Shown: piece after piece, positions 24,735-33,998 of the stretch | Layout: every line of letters starts with the position of its first letter | Position numbering within the stretch: the stretch's first letter is position 1 | NCBI RefSeq assembly: GCF_004123295.1 | Contig: NZ_SDMK01000004.1 | Coordinates: 248,001 to 312,000 of the forward strand | Reading direction: 5' to 3' | DNA: 64,000 nt | DNA from: Silvibacterium dinghuense | GTDB lineage: Bacteria; Acidobacteriota; Terriglobia; Terriglobales; Acidobacteriaceae | Program-made: the position numbers and the translations under genes | Notes under the pieces: model-generated | What the model saw: the letters and a program-made list of their open reading frames with translations, nothing else | Databases searched by the model: none | Told to the model about the DNA's origin: nothing

Positions 24735-24850
24735 TTCGCAGATCAAAGGATCGCGACCAAAGGGAGCGGAGGCCGAAGGCGAACCGCCCTGCGCGAAGCA
24801 GCCGAAGGCGGATCGCCCTGCGCGAAGCAGCCGGGACGGCCAGTCCCCCC
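24735..24850 (+). repeat. Module H, duplicated end
   Basis: After a degenerate B' remnant (24712-24740) module H (24751-24846) carries two CTGCGCGAAGCAG blocks and a final GGACGGCCAGTCC. Confidence 0.7.
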
Positions 24851-24902
24851 TTGCGCTCTGCCGGATGAGAGAATAACCTCAGAGGTTTTGCAGGTCTCAT
24901 CC

Positions 24903-25721
24903 ATGCTGAAAGTCATCTCGACGCACGTCTTTCTCCGCAATCGCCTCCATCCCGGGCTCCTTGAATCGCTGCAGAAATCCGGTGCCCAGGGAGTCGAGCT
25001 CTTCGCCGCACGCCAGCACTTCGATTACAGCGACCGCCATGCCGTCCGCGATCTGGGAAACTGGTTCCGCTCGAACCCGCTTGAGGCGTTCTCCATGCAC
25101 GCCCCGCTCTTCCCCGACTATGAGATGGGCCGCGCCGGCGCGCCCGCCGTCAACGTCCTGCATCCCGACAAGGCACGCCGCATCGACGCCATGGACGAGA
25201 TCAAGCGCGCCCTCGAAGTCGCCGAACAGATCCCGTTCCGGTATCTGATCCTGCACCTCGGCGAGCGCGAGGACCGCTGGAGCCCGCGCACCCTCGAGTT
25301 CTCGCTGACCGCGCTCGAGCACCTGCGCGCCTTCGCCAACCCGCTCGGCGTCAAGCTCCTCGTCGAGAATCTGCAGGGCGACGTCACACGCCCCGAGAAC
25401 ATCCTCGAGATCCTGAACACCGGCCACTTCGAGGACATCGGCGTCTGCCTCGACACCGGCCACGCGCATCTCGGCGAAGGCTTCACCGCAACCTTCGAAG
25501 CGCTCAAGCCGCGCATCCGCTCGTCGCACATCCATGACAACCACGGGCAGAAGGACGAGCACCTCTGGCCCGGCGACGGCACCCTCAACTGGGACGACGT
25601 CTACACCGGCCTGAAGGCCGCGCCGCAGTCGCCCGCCGGCGTCCTCGAAATTCACTACGCCTTCGAAGACACCCCGGAAACCATTGCGCAGAAGGCCGCG
25701 AAGGCCTTCGAAAAGTTTTAG
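24903..25721 (+). CDS. Sugar phosphate isomerase/epimerase family (xylose-isomerase-like TIM barrel)
   Basis: 272 residues, AP_endonuc_2 fold. Strand ends carry the metal ligands: GVELFAAR, HLGERE, LLVENLQG, VCLDTGHAH, SHIHDNHGQKDEHLWPGDG, and a closing VLEIHYAF. Complete and likely metal dependent. Members include sugar epimerases, hydroxypyruvate isomerases and endonuclease IV; the HIHDN-GxxDxHLxPGxG pattern points to the sugar group. Start 24903 (MLKVISTHVF) has AGG upstream; the TTG at 24888 is less likely. Confidence 0.85.
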   Translation: MLKVISTHVFLRNRLHPGLLESLQKSGAQGVELFAARQHFDYSDRHAVRDLGNWFRSNPLEAFSMHAPLFPDYEMGRAGAPAVNVLHPDKARRIDAMDEIKRALEVAEQIPFRYLILHLGEREDRWSPRTLEFSLTALEHLRAFANPLGVKLLVENLQGDVTRPENILEILNTGHFEDIGVCLDTGHAHLGEGFTATFEALKPRIRSSHIHDNHGQKDEHLWPGDGTLNWDDVYTGLKAAPQSPAGVLEIHYAFEDTPETIAQKAAKAFEKF

Positions 25722-25727
25722 AGAAGC

Positions 25728-25976
25728 AAGCAGTCAGTCACAAAACCGGCCAGCAGTCAGCAGGAACTTACACAGGAACGAACCCAGGGTGCCCCACGTC
25801 TCGATTCTGAGACGTGGGAAAGCAAGACCCCGGCCGGGTGCCCCATCCAAGCTCCGCTTGGGTGGGAAGGCGCCAACCTTAAACGTTACGTTGTCATTCC
25901 GACCGGAGCGAAGCGAAGTGGAGGAACCTGCAGTTTTCCTCCGGCACCGGCAACAAATCAGACTTAGGAAATCCGC
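25728..25976 (+). repeat. B and D hairpins and module A
   Basis: Heptad-like CAGTCAG words (25728-25770), a B hairpin (25793-25820), D (25836-25871), then module A (25891-25938) 39 bases before asnS. Confidence 0.75.
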
Positions 25977-27317
25977 ATGACCGAACCAACGAACATCGCC
26001 CCGCTCACCACCATCGCCAAAATCGGCGACTACGACGGCCAGACCGTCACCCTGCGAGGCTGGCTCTACAACCTGCGCGAGAGCGGCAAGCTGCTCTTCC
26101 CCATCTTCCGCGACGGCTCGGGGACCATCCAGGGCATCGTGCCCAAGGCCGCCGTCACGCCCGAAGTCTTCGACGCCATCAAGGGCCTCACCCAGGAGTC
26201 GTCGGTCATCGTCACCGGCAAGGTCCGCGCCGACAAGCGCGCCCCGGGCGGCTATGAGCTCGATGTCGAGAATGTCGAAGTCATCCAGCGCGTGCCCGAA
26301 GACGCGCCCTTCCCCATCTCGCTCAAGGAGCACGGCACCGACTTCCTGATGGAGAACCGGCACCTCTGGATTCGCACCCCGCGCCAGGCCGCCATCCTGC
26401 GCATCCGCGCCGAGATCATCAAGGCCGCGCGCGACTTCTTCGACGATCGCGGCTTCACGCTGACCGATCCGCCCATCCTTACGCCAGCCGCCTGCGAAGG
26501 CACCAGCACGCTCTTCCCCGTCGAATATTTCGGCGACGAAGCCTACCTCACGCAGTCCGGCCAGCTCTACATCGAGAGCACGGCGCTCGCGCTCGGCAAG
26601 GTCTACTCCTTCGGCCCAACCTTCCGCGCCGAGAAGTCGAAGACCCGCCGCCATCTCACCGAGTTCTGGATGGTCGAGCCGGAAGTGGCCTACTGCGACC
26701 TGGCGCAGCTCATGGAGCTGGCCGAGCAGTTCCTCAGCTTCATCGTCGACCGCGTCCTCTCGCGCCGCATGGCTGACCTCAAGGTCATCCAGCGCGATGT
26801 CGCGAAGCTTGAGACGATCAAGGCCCCGTTCCCGCGCCTCAGCTACGACGAAGCCGTGGCCATGCTCAACGACGCGCACGCCAAGGGCCTGCTCGAGCAC
26901 CCCTTCGAGTACGGCAACGATTTCGGTTCGCCCGACGAGACCTACATCTCCTCGCAATTCGATCGCCCGGTGATGGTGCATCGCTACCCTGCCGCGGTCA
27001 AGGCCTTCTACATGGAGCCCGATCCCGAAAACGCGAAGTACGCGCTCTGCGTGGACGTGCTCGCACCCGAGGGCTACGGCGAGATCATCGGCGGATCGCA
27101 GCGCATCGCTTCGTACGAGCTGCTCAAGCAGCGCATCGAGGAGCACAACCTCCCGCTCGAATCCTTCCAGTGGTATCTCGACCTGCGCCGCTACGGCTCG
27201 GTGCCGCACAGCGGCTTCGGCATGGGCATCGAGCGCGCGGTGGCCTGGATCTGCGGCCTCGACCACGTGCGTGAGACGATTCCGTTTGCACGTACGTTGA
27301 ACCGCATCTACCCGTAG
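25977..27317 (+). CDS. asnS: Asparaginyl-tRNA synthetase
   Basis: 446 residues, class IIb. N-terminal anticodon-binding OB domain ([32 protein letters not shown]), catalytic motif 2 around [24 protein letters not shown], and motif 3 [15 protein letters not shown]. The [14 protein letters not shown] stretch favours AsnRS over AspRS, so Asn-tRNA is made directly. Single gene; GGAAATCCGC precedes ATG. A six-fold GGGCTCA array follows seven bases after the stop. Confidence 0.95.
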   Translation: MTEPTNIAPLTTIAKIGDYDGQTVTLRGWLYNLRESGKLLFPIFRDGSGTIQGIVPKAAVTPEVFDAIKGLTQESSVIVTGKVRADKRAPGGYELDVENVEVIQRVPEDAPFPISLKEHGTDFLMENRHLWIRTPRQAAILRIRAEIIKAARDFFDDRGFTLTDPPILTPAACEGTSTLFPVEYFGDEAYLTQSGQLYIESTALALGKVYSFGPTFRAEKSKTRRHLTEFWMVEPEVAYCDLAQLMELAEQFLSFIVDRVLSRRMADLKVIQRDVAKLETIKAPFPRLSYDEAVAMLNDAHAKGLLEHPFEYGNDFGSPDETYISSQFDRPVMVHRYPAAVKAFYMEPDPENAKYALCVDVLAPEGYGEIIGGSQRIASYELLKQRIEEHNLPLESFQWYLDLRRYGSVPHSGFGMGIERAVAWICGLDHVRETIPFARTLNRIYP

Positions 27318-27323
27318 TTCGCA

Positions 27324-27560
27324 GGGCTCAGGGCTCAGGGCTCAGGGCTCAGGGCTCAGGGCTCAGATAAAAGCGTAAGACGGGTGCCCCACATCTCGTT
27401 CCGTTCGAGATGTGGGTTCGCAGAATGCCGGCATCACGAAGGTCCATCCCCTCCCGCACGGCTTCGGCCGTGCCCTTTTTCTTTTCCAAAACAAATAATC
27501 TGTCATTCCGACCGAAGTGGAGGAACCTGCGGTTCTCTCAATAAGGGAGGGTCCCAAACC
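27324..27560 (+). repeat. Heptad array x6, then B', and module A
   Basis: GGGCTCA six times (27324-27365) starts six bases after the asnS stop codon, then the ATAAAAGCGTAAG leader and B' (27385-27421), then module A in a shortened form (27501-27536) and part of H (27559-27580). Confidence 0.85.
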
Positions 27561-27656
27561 CGCAACCCATGGGAGCGCAATTGCCAGGACTCCCGCTCTC
27601 GTGGTCTGCTGACAGGTCGGCCCTGACGCGCATATCGGGCCGCAGGAAGCGATCTC

Positions 27657-28634
27657 ATGTCCCGCACCGGCCCGTATATCCCCGAATCTGCCAGCTTGCA
27701 CGGCGGCATCCAGTCCCACCCCACGCGCCCCATCCACATCCTCGGAGTTCCACTCGATCTCGGCGCCTCACGCCGCGGCGTCGACATGGGACCATCCGCA
27801 TTGCGCGTCGCTGGCCTCGAGGCGCGCCTCGAAGCCCTCGGCCACCAGGTCACCGACGCCGGCGACGTGCACGTCCCCATCGCCGAGACCCGCCATCTCG
27901 GTGAGACCAACGCCCGCTACCTCGCCGAGATTACCGAAACCTGCACCTCGCTCGCCGCCATGGTCGAGCGAGCGCTCGAAGACGGCGCCACACCGCTGGT
28001 CCTCGGCGGCGATCACTCCGTCGCCGCGGGCACCGTCGCCGGTGTCTCCGCCTTCTATCGCCGCCGCCAGCAGAAGATCGGCCTCATCTGGATCGACGCC
28101 CACTCCGACATCAACACGCCCGCTACCTCGCCCTCGGGCAACGTGCACGGCATGCCGGTGGCAGCGCTGCTCGGCCTCGGTCCCGATGCGCTCGCAAACA
28201 TCGCGAATTTCTCGCCCAAGATCGACCCCGAGAACACCGTCCTCGTCGGCGTGCGCGATATCGATCAGACCGAGAAGGAGAACATCCGCCGCGCCGGCAT
28301 CTCCGAGGTCTACACCATGCGCGACATCGACGAGCGCGGTATGCGCGCCGTGATGGAAGAAGCGCTGCGCGCCGCCGGACGCGGCACCGCCGGCTATCAC
28401 GTCTCGCTCGACATGGACTGGGTCGACCCCGAAGACGCCCCCGGAGTCGGCACCCCGGTCCGCGGAGGAGCCACCTACCGCGAAGCCCACTTAGCCATGG
28501 AGATACTCGCCGACCACGGCCGCCTCCTCAGCTTCGAGTTAGTGGAAGTAAACCCGGTGTTAGACGAACGCAACCGCACCGCCGACTTAGCCGTCGAGCT
28601 GATATCATCCGCGTTCGGAAAGAAGATTCTGTAA
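27657..28634 (+). CDS. rocF: Arginase
   Basis: 325 residues, ureohydrolase fold. The two-manganese site is complete: GGDHS (His120), DAHSDINT (Asp147, His149, Asp151) and SLDMDWVDP (Asp252, Asp254). PLDLGASRRGVDMGPSALR at the start and SFELVEVNPVLDERNRTA at the end are arginase rather than agmatinase features. It would split arginine into ornithine and urea. No urease or ornithine-using gene lies next to it. Confidence 0.92.
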   Translation: MSRTGPYIPESASLHGGIQSHPTRPIHILGVPLDLGASRRGVDMGPSALRVAGLEARLEALGHQVTDAGDVHVPIAETRHLGETNARYLAEITETCTSLAAMVERALEDGATPLVLGGDHSVAAGTVAGVSAFYRRRQQKIGLIWIDAHSDINTPATSPSGNVHGMPVAALLGLGPDALANIANFSPKIDPENTVLVGVRDIDQTEKENIRRAGISEVYTMRDIDERGMRAVMEEALRAAGRGTAGYHVSLDMDWVDPEDAPGVGTPVRGGATYREAHLAMEILADHGRLLSFELVEVNPVLDERNRTADLAVELISSAFGKKIL

Positions 28635-28663
28635 CTCAAACATCTTTCAACTTAGAAAAACTC

Positions 28664-28720
28664 TGTCATCCCGACCGAAGCAAACGAAGTGAGCGAAGTG
28701 GAGGGACCTGCGGTTTTCTC
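28664..28720 (+). repeat. Module A at the GIY-YIG stop codon
   Basis: Forward copy of module A with the GAAGTGAGC middle. Its last base is the first plus-strand base of the GIY-YIG stop codon. An inverted copy lies on the other side of that gene (29077-29132). Confidence 0.9.
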
Positions 28721-29016
28721 TAGTTTCTCCAGGCTTCGCTCAAATCCACCCAGCAAGGATTCATCTTCCGAATAAGCGCCAGCTTCTTTTCTCTTCGCCA
28801 ACGCTTAATCTGCTTCTCGCGCCCTATGGCATTGCGTACATCGCCAAAGCTCTCGAACCAAACGAGCCTCGTGCAGTGATATTCAGAGCTGAAGCCTTCG
28901 AGCAATCCATGCTGATGCTCATAAGTTCTTCTTTCGAGATTATTGGTAATTCCGCAATAGAGGACATGCGTCCGGCTCGCCATGAGGTAGACAAAGTAAT
29001 GCCGGTCCGATGCCAT
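28720..29016 (-). CDS. GIY-YIG nuclease family protein, single domain
   Basis: 98 residues: HYFVYLMASRTHVLYCGITN gives the GIY-YIG core (here FVY and YCG), followed by NNLERRTYEH with the catalytic-type Arg, then GFSSEYHCTRLVWFESFGDVRNAIGREKQIKRWRREKKLALI and a Trp-rich end. This is the UvrC-N-like small family (YhbQ/UPF0213 group), nucleases of unsettled role. The conserved Arg and the Glu in IGREKQIK are present. Start 29016 is the family start; a longer frame upstream is translated repeat. Inverted module A copies stand on both sides, as around the GIY-YIG domain at 253-825. Confidence 0.85.
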   Translation of the reverse strand: MASDRHYFVYLMASRTHVLYCGITNNLERRTYEHQHGLLEGFSSEYHCTRLVWFESFGDVRNAIGREKQIKRWRREKKLALIRKMNPCWVDLSEAWRN

Positions 29017-29076
29017 GCGCTCTTTTATCGGAGCGCATGCTGAAATGCCAGTTACGGCAGTGATGTAGACAAATGC

Positions 29077-29222
29077 GAAACCACAGGTCCCTCCACTGCG
29101 CTCGCCTTCGGCTTGCTTCGGTCGGGATGACAGAGTTACGGACAGAAACGAAATCAAAACCGAAAATGATCTGTCATCCCGACCGCAGCGAAGCGCAGTG
29201 GAGGGACCTGCGGTTTTCTTCT
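29077..29222. repeat. Module A, inverted then direct
   Basis: An inverted copy (29077-29132) and, 40 bases on, a direct copy (29172-29219). The first forms the right bracket of the GIY-YIG gene; the second belongs to the ddl upstream region. Confidence 0.9.
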
Positions 29223-29291
29223 CACCAGCACCACCCAGGAACCCACTCCATCACCTCCACCAACACCCACGCAAACTACACTAAACACGGA

Positions 29292-30521
29292 ATGAAAAAA
29301 CTCCGCGTAGGCGTTCTCTTCGGTGGCCGCAGCGGCGAGCACGAGGTCTCGCTGCTCTCCGCCGCCTCGGTCCTCAAGGCCATCAACCGCAAAAAGTATG
29401 AAGTCGTGCCCATCGGCATCACCAAGGCAGGCCGCTGGGTCACCGCCTCCGACGCCGAGCGTCTCCTCAACGGCAGCACTGCAGAACCCGCAAAGCAGCT
29501 CCCGGCCTCGAATTTAAGGGCCGGCGATCCCGAATCGACCACCGCCGCAGCCGTGCTCGCACGCGTCGAGTCGGTCATCGTGCCGCCCGTGCCCTCGCAG
29601 GGCAAATCCAGCACGCTGATCCCGTTCGAAACGGAAGCGAAGCCGCTCGAACTCCAGGCCACAGCGGCTCAGGGCTCCGTGCTCAATCTCGACGTGATCC
29701 TGCCCGTCCTGCACGGCACCTTTGGCGAGGACGGCACCATCCAGGGCCTCTTCGAGCTGGCCGACATCGCCTACGTCGGGTCTGGCGTTTTAGGTTCCGC
29801 CGCCGGCATGGACAAGGACGTGATGAAGAAGCTCTTCGCCGCCGCAAAGCTGCCCATGGTCAGGCACGTCAGCTTCCTGCGCGCCGACTGGGAGTCGAAG
29901 CCGAAGAAGGTCATCGCCCAGGTCGAGGCCGCGCTCAAGTATCCGCTCTTCGTCAAGCCCGCGAACCTCGGCTCGTCGGTCGGCATCAGCAAAGTGCATG
30001 ACCGCACCGAGCTTGCCCCCGCCATCGATCTCGCCGCCAGCTTCGACCGCAAGATCGTCATCGAGCAGGGCGTCGGCGGTAAGCGCGGCAAAGCCCGCGA
30101 GCTCGAAGTCGCCGTCCTCGGCAACGACACCCCCGAGGCCTCGGTCGTCGGCGAGATCGTGCCCGGCAAGGAGTTCTACGACTACGAGGCCAAGTACCTC
30201 GCCGAAGGCTCCTACCCCGTCATCCCAGCCAAGATCACCAAGACACAATCGAGGCAGATCCGCGAGATGGCCATCGCCGCCTTCCGCGCCTGCGACTGCT
30301 CCGGCCTCGCCCGCGTCGACTTCCTCATGGACCCCGTGACCTCGAAGAGCCCGAAGATCTACCTCAACGAGATCAACACGCTCCCCGGCTTCACCAGCAT
30401 CAGCATGTACCCCAAGCTGTGGGATGCCTCCGGCCTGAAGTATCCCGACCTGATCGACCGCCTGATCGCGTTAGCCCTCGAGCGCCGCGCCGAAAAGCAA
30501 CGCACGCAGTACAGCCGGTGA
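29292..30521 (+). CDS. ddl: D-alanine--D-alanine ligase
   Basis: 409 residues, ATP-grasp ligase that makes D-Ala-D-Ala for peptidoglycan in the cytoplasm. VLFGGRSGEHEVSLLSAASV at the start, LPVLHGTFGEDGTIQGLFEL, PLFVKPANLGSSVGISKV, YDYEAKY and ARVDFLMDP...YLNEINTLPGFTSISMYPKLW are all canonical. About 50 residues longer than Escherichia coli DdlB because of an insertion (about 50-115) seen in other long Ddl proteins. ATG 29292 is chosen; residues upstream are repeat-derived. Confidence 0.95.
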   Translation: MKKLRVGVLFGGRSGEHEVSLLSAASVLKAINRKKYEVVPIGITKAGRWVTASDAERLLNGSTAEPAKQLPASNLRAGDPESTTAAAVLARVESVIVPPVPSQGKSSTLIPFETEAKPLELQATAAQGSVLNLDVILPVLHGTFGEDGTIQGLFELADIAYVGSGVLGSAAGMDKDVMKKLFAAAKLPMVRHVSFLRADWESKPKKVIAQVEAALKYPLFVKPANLGSSVGISKVHDRTELAPAIDLAASFDRKIVIEQGVGGKRGKARELEVAVLGNDTPEASVVGEIVPGKEFYDYEAKYLAEGSYPVIPAKITKTQSRQIREMAIAAFRACDCSGLARVDFLMDPVTSKSPKIYLNEINTLPGFTSISMYPKLWDASGLKYPDLIDRLIALALERRAEKQRTQYSR

Positions 30522-30549
30522 TACAGCTTTTAGCTTCTAGCGAAGAACC

Positions 30550-30747
30550 CCGCGTACCCCACCCATGACCCGCACTTGGTCATGGGTGGGTCTCCGAAGA
30601 ATCGTCTTCTAAAAAACCGACTGTCATCCCGACCGAAGCGAGCAACGCGAGCGAAGTGGAGGGACCTGCGGTTTCCTCCACAAGCAAGAATCCCAGCTCG
30701 CGACCAATGAAAGCGGAGGCCGAAGGCGGATCGCCCTGCGCGCAGCA
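30550..30747 (+). repeat. Module chain C-A-H
   Basis: C hairpin (30557-30594), module A (30622-30676), module H (30698-30747), which ends CGCGCAGCAC directly before the SDR stop codon. Confidence 0.85.
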
Positions 30748-30748
30748 C

Positions 30749-31666
30749 CTAGAGCAGCAGAGCCCGCGTCTCCGCCATCACGCGGGCCCGGAACTTCGCG
30801 TCCCGCACCTGCGCGGAAGCCGTCATCGGCTGCCCCTCGTCGTCGTAGTACACGCCGGTCGCGTCCGCCTCGTTCCGCAGCGCCTTCGCAATCACCCGTC
30901 CCGCCAGCTTCGGTGTGCTCCAATACTTGATATACGGCGCCATCAGCGAGAGCAATGGCAGCATCACCCTCCGCACCACAACATTCGCCTCGCGCCCCAG
31001 GCGCGTACCCGGACTGAAGCCCGGCTCTACCGCATTCACCCGCAGCCGCGGATTCTCCCGCGCAAACGCGAAGGCCGCCGCCAGGTTGCACTGCTTCGAC
31101 GTGGCATACGCATCCGAGCCCGGCCTCGCCGATCCCCCCGGCTCCCACTCGCCCCGCGCGCTCGCCTCGGCCGAAATATACCGGCCGCCGCGAAAGCCGG
31201 ACTTGTACGCAGGCACACGCGCGATGTCTTCTACGCCCGAGGCCACAAACACCACGTTCGCCCCATCCGGCAGGTGCGGCAGCAAGGCCTCGGTCAGCAC
31301 AAATGGACCAAGATGGTTCGTCGCATACGACATATCCCAGCCGCGTGAGTTCTTCGTCGCGCGCAGCTGGTAGATGCCGGCATTGTTCACCAGCCCGGCC
31401 AGCGGCAACCCCAACCCCGCAATCTCCGCCGCCGCATGCCGGACGCTCGCCATCTCCGACAGATCGCACACCACCGTCACAGCCTGCCCGCCTCTGCGCG
31501 CAATCGCCCGCTTCGTCTCCTCCAGCCTGCCGCGGTCGCGCCCTGCCAGCACAACCGTGCCGAACTTCGCCACCTCGAAGGCCGCCGCGCGTCCAATGCC
31601 CGAAGTCGGCCCGGTGATGACGTATGCTCCACGTCCCGACAGCTCCACGCTCGCATTTCGCTCCAT
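30749..31666 (-). CDS. Short-chain dehydrogenase/reductase
   Basis: 305 residues, classical Rossmann fold: TGPTSGIGRAAA (cofactor loop), LAGRDRGRLEE (Arg favours NADP), LVNNAGIYQL, and the catalytic Ser/Tyr/Lys set (VFVASGVED, then SDAYATSKQCN). It resembles the retinol-dehydrogenase-like branch. Substrate unknown. Downstream of a TetR gene on the same strand, with a perfect palindrome in its promoter; GGAGAAAGAG precedes ATG. Confidence 0.9.
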   Translation of the reverse strand: MERNASVELSGRGAYVITGPTSGIGRAAAFEVAKFGTVVLAGRDRGRLEETKRAIARRGGQAVTVVCDLSEMASVRHAAAEIAGLGLPLAGLVNNAGIYQLRATKNSRGWDMSYATNHLGPFVLTEALLPHLPDGANVVFVASGVEDIARVPAYKSGFRGGRYISAEASARGEWEPGGSARPGSDAYATSKQCNLAAAFAFARENPRLRVNAVEPGFSPGTRLGREANVVVRRVMLPLLSLMAPYIKYWSTPKLAGRVIAKALRNEADATGVYYDDEGQPMTASAQVRDAKFRARVMAETRALLL

Positions 31667-31680
31667 CTCTTTCTCCTTTT

Positions 31681-31700
31681 ATGACTGACTAGTCAGTCAT
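31681..31700. promoter_or_regulatory. 20-bp perfect palindrome, TetR operator
   Basis: The core TGACTGACTAGTCAGTCA, extended one pair on each side, is fully self-complementary. It lies 14 bp upstream of the SDR start, between the SDR and TetR genes. A related dyad lies upstream of the TetR gene, so both are likely bound by that TetR. Confidence 0.8.
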
Positions 31701-31716
31701 TTCCTGCTCCAAAAAA

Positions 31717-32283
31717 TCACGCAATCGCCCGCCACATGGCCTCGAATCCTGATTTGCAGTGCTTCTTCGCGTTCTCCGTATCCTGTGTCATGAAATCCAT
31801 CGTCGCCTCGGCCATCGCATTCATCAGCGCGGCCACAAACGCCCTCGGAGCCTTCTTCATCGCGCCCTGGGCGCGGCTCCGCTCCAACAGATCGGCAATG
31901 CCGGCCATCACCCTGTGTCCGGCCTCGCGAGTCTCCGGCGTGATCTCGTCGGATACCGCAAGCTGCGCCAGCGCCCGTCGCTTCTCCGGAAATTCGACCG
32001 CCCAGTACATCCACTTCTGCCAGACATGGAAAAACTGCTCCTGCAGCTCCGCGCCGGCAGGCAGATCATGCATCGCGCCCTCCGCCATCTCGGTCTTTAT
32101 CGCGAGATACAGCGCATTGAACAGCACGGCCTTGGTTTCGAAGTAGGTAAAGAGCGAACCGTTCGCAACCCCGGCCTCCTTCGCAATACCAGCCGTCGGT
32201 GCGCCCAGCCCCTGCGCGACGATCACACGCGTCGCCGCCGCAAGAATGGCGCTCCGCTTGTCTTCGCTCCTCGGCCTCGGCAT
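31717..32283 (-). CDS. TetR-family regulator
   Basis: 188 residues. Helix-turn-helix at about 10-55 (RSAILAAATRVIVAQGLGAPTAGIAKEAGVANGSLFTYFETKAVLF), then a ligand and dimer domain. It is 50 bp upstream of the SDR gene, same strand; the palindromes at 31681-31700 and 32311-32330 suggest it represses both itself and the SDR. Inducer unknown. Confidence 0.93.
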   Translation of the reverse strand: MPRPRSEDKRSAILAAATRVIVAQGLGAPTAGIAKEAGVANGSLFTYFETKAVLFNALYLAIKTEMAEGAMHDLPAGAELQEQFFHVWQKWMYWAVEFPEKRRALAQLAVSDEITPETREAGHRVMAGIADLLERSRAQGAMKKAPRAFVAALMNAMAEATMDFMTQDTENAKKHCKSGFEAMWRAIA

Positions 32284-32310
32284 GAATCCATCCTATGGAT
32301 AAGCGTCCAG

Positions 32311-32330
32311 ACAGTCAATTATATGACTGT
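32311..32330. promoter_or_regulatory. Second TetR operator
   Basis: ACAGTCA-ATTATA-TGACTGT, 27 bp upstream of the TetR start. The half-site GACTGT/ACAGTC is shared in part with the palindrome at 31681-31700. Another small dyad, ATCCAT-CCT-ATGGAT, is at 32286-32300. Confidence 0.65.
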
Positions 32331-32422
32331 AAGGAACCTGCGGGTCGCATGCGGTGTCAGAATAGAGAGAAGGTGTGCGCACTCATCCACACACCAAGGA
32401 AGCCCTTGCTGAAAGGAACACG

Positions 32423-32875
32423 ATGACTCTGCTCGACGCCCCTGCCTATAATGCCCGGAAGGCACGGCTGATCCGCAATATTTCCATCACCACCTTCATT
32501 GTCATCGTCGTGCTTGGCGTGAGCGGCTTCCTGCTACGCCACTGGCCGGCCGAGCACCGGCTCAACACCTTCTTCGCCGCCGTCGAGTCGCAGGATATGA
32601 AGAAGGCCTACGGCATCTGGAACCACGACCCCGACTGGGAGCAGCACCCGCAGCAGTACAAGGACTACAGCTTCGCCACCTTCTCCAAGGACTGGGGTCC
32701 GGCCAGCGATTACGGCATCATCCGCTCGCACACCATCCTGATGACCGCCTCGGTCGGCAACGGCACCGTGATGGGCGTGGACATCAACGGAGGCAAGACC
32801 CCGATCTTCCTCCGCGTCGACAACAAGACCAAGACGGTAGGATTCTCCCCGGTAGAGCTCTACACCGGCCCGTAA
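32423..32875 (+). CDS. Single-span membrane protein of unknown function
   Basis: 150 residues: short cytoplasmic start, one membrane segment (ISITTFIVIVVLGVSGFLL), then an exported domain with HRLNTFFAAVESQDMKKAYGIWNHDPDW, resembling the helix-first NTF2-like/DUF4878 pattern. Family not firmly recognised. AAAGGAACACG precedes ATG. Single gene with its own strong terminator. Confidence 0.75.
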   Translation: MTLLDAPAYNARKARLIRNISITTFIVIVVLGVSGFLLRHWPAEHRLNTFFAAVESQDMKKAYGIWNHDPDWEQHPQQYKDYSFATFSKDWGPASDYGIIRSHTILMTASVGNGTVMGVDINGGKTPIFLRVDNKTKTVGFSPVELYTGP

Positions 32876-32954
32876 AGACGGCTTCCAGCCTCTGCAGAAT
32901 CTTGCCTTTCTTTTCCCGGAGAGGGATCGCAGGGCGAGAATTCTAAAAAACAAG

Positions 32955-32993
32955 AAAGCAGCGCTCTCTCCATCGAGAGAGCGCTGCTTTTCT
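32955..32993 (+). terminator. Strong intrinsic terminator
   Basis: A perfect 16-bp stem (32955-32970 with 32975-32990) around the loop CATC, followed by TTCTTTG. It ends the membrane protein transcript. Confidence 0.92.
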
Positions 32994-33009
32994 TTGTTCT
33001 TTGAAACGA

Positions 33010-33170
33010 TTGTCATCCCGACCGAAGCGAGCCAACAGCGAGCGAAGCGGAGGAACCTGCGGTTCTCTTTACCAGCGAGGATTCTGTGGCGGGCACACAT
33101 GTCAGACTCGCGACCAAAGGGAGCCGAAGCCAAGGCGAAAGACCTGGGCAATGAGTCCACGCAAGCGTCG
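33010..33170 (+). repeat. Module A and H-like tail
   Basis: Module A (33010-33066) followed by a divergent module H (33109-33150) in which the usual end is replaced by unrelated sequence. Confidence 0.7.
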
Positions 33171-33221
33171 CCCTGTCTCAACACTCAAATGGATTCCGGA
33201 AGACAACCTCGGATGCAGTGC

Positions 33222-33830
33222 CTAAACACCGGAACGTTTTTCCACTTGCGCAGTCTCTGGCAAGCCGGGCAGTTTTACTCCAAAATACTTCTCAACCTCC
33301 GCCTGATTTTGCTGGATATACACGCCCTGCCACGCGCGCATCACTTTCGCATCCGGCCCCACGACAATCGTCTCCGGCGTTCCCAGTACGTGGAGCTGGT
33401 CCATCTCGTCTTTGGACTTCAGCAGATACACCGGGAAAGGCTCTCGCTTATCGCTCACATACCGCGCAAGATTCTGCGACGCAATCGATACGCCGACAAA
33501 GCGGTACCTGTCACCTTCCGCCGAATAAAGCGCCTTCATGTTCTCCTCATTCCGCTTGCACCAGCCGCACTGCGGCGAGAGAACATACAGCACTGTGGGC
33601 CGCTTGTCATCGGCGAACTCCAGAGTTACCGGCTTGCCCGTCGCGTCTTCCATCGCAATGGAAGAGGGAAGAGAGGCTCCAGCCTCGAGAGGCACGATCG
33701 GCTTCGGATGCGGCTTCAGTCCGCCATTTCTGGCCAGGTAAACGTTCAGTCCGAGCGACAGTGCCAGCACGGTTGTCAAAGCTGCTGTTCCAACATTCCT
33801 TCCAATGATTTCCTTCAGTGGCGACGACAT
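33222..33830 (-). CDS. Membrane-anchored thioredoxin-like protein (redoxin)
   Basis: 202 residues. One N-terminal membrane anchor (AALTTVLALSLGLNVYLA), then an exported thioredoxin fold: redox motif CGWC at 88-91 in LSPQCGWC, FVGVSIAS, and the cis-Pro region LGTPETIVVG. Resembles TlpA/AhpC-TSA family thiol proteins. It lies downstream of a gene for a secreted Cys-rich peptide on the same strand, a likely substrate or partner by inference. Confidence 0.88.
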   Translation of the reverse strand: MSSPLKEIIGRNVGTAALTTVLALSLGLNVYLARNGGLKPHPKPIVPLEAGASLPSSIAMEDATGKPVTLEFADDKRPTVLYVLSPQCGWCKRNEENMKALYSAEGDRYRFVGVSIASQNLARYVSDKREPFPVYLLKSKDEMDQLHVLGTPETIVVGPDAKVMRAWQGVYIQQNQAEVEKYFGVKLPGLPETAQVEKRSGV

Positions 33831-33998
33831 AATCCGATTTCTCCCATTCAGGCTGTGCGCTTGATTGCAGGAACTTCCGAAGCGATTGCATAGGCAACCG
33901 CTTCAGAGAATGTGTTTAGGGTCTGTCATCGAATTGTTATTCCAGCAATCCTTACTGGAAGAGCTGCTGTATATTCGACGGTTCGAACGTGCGCACCG

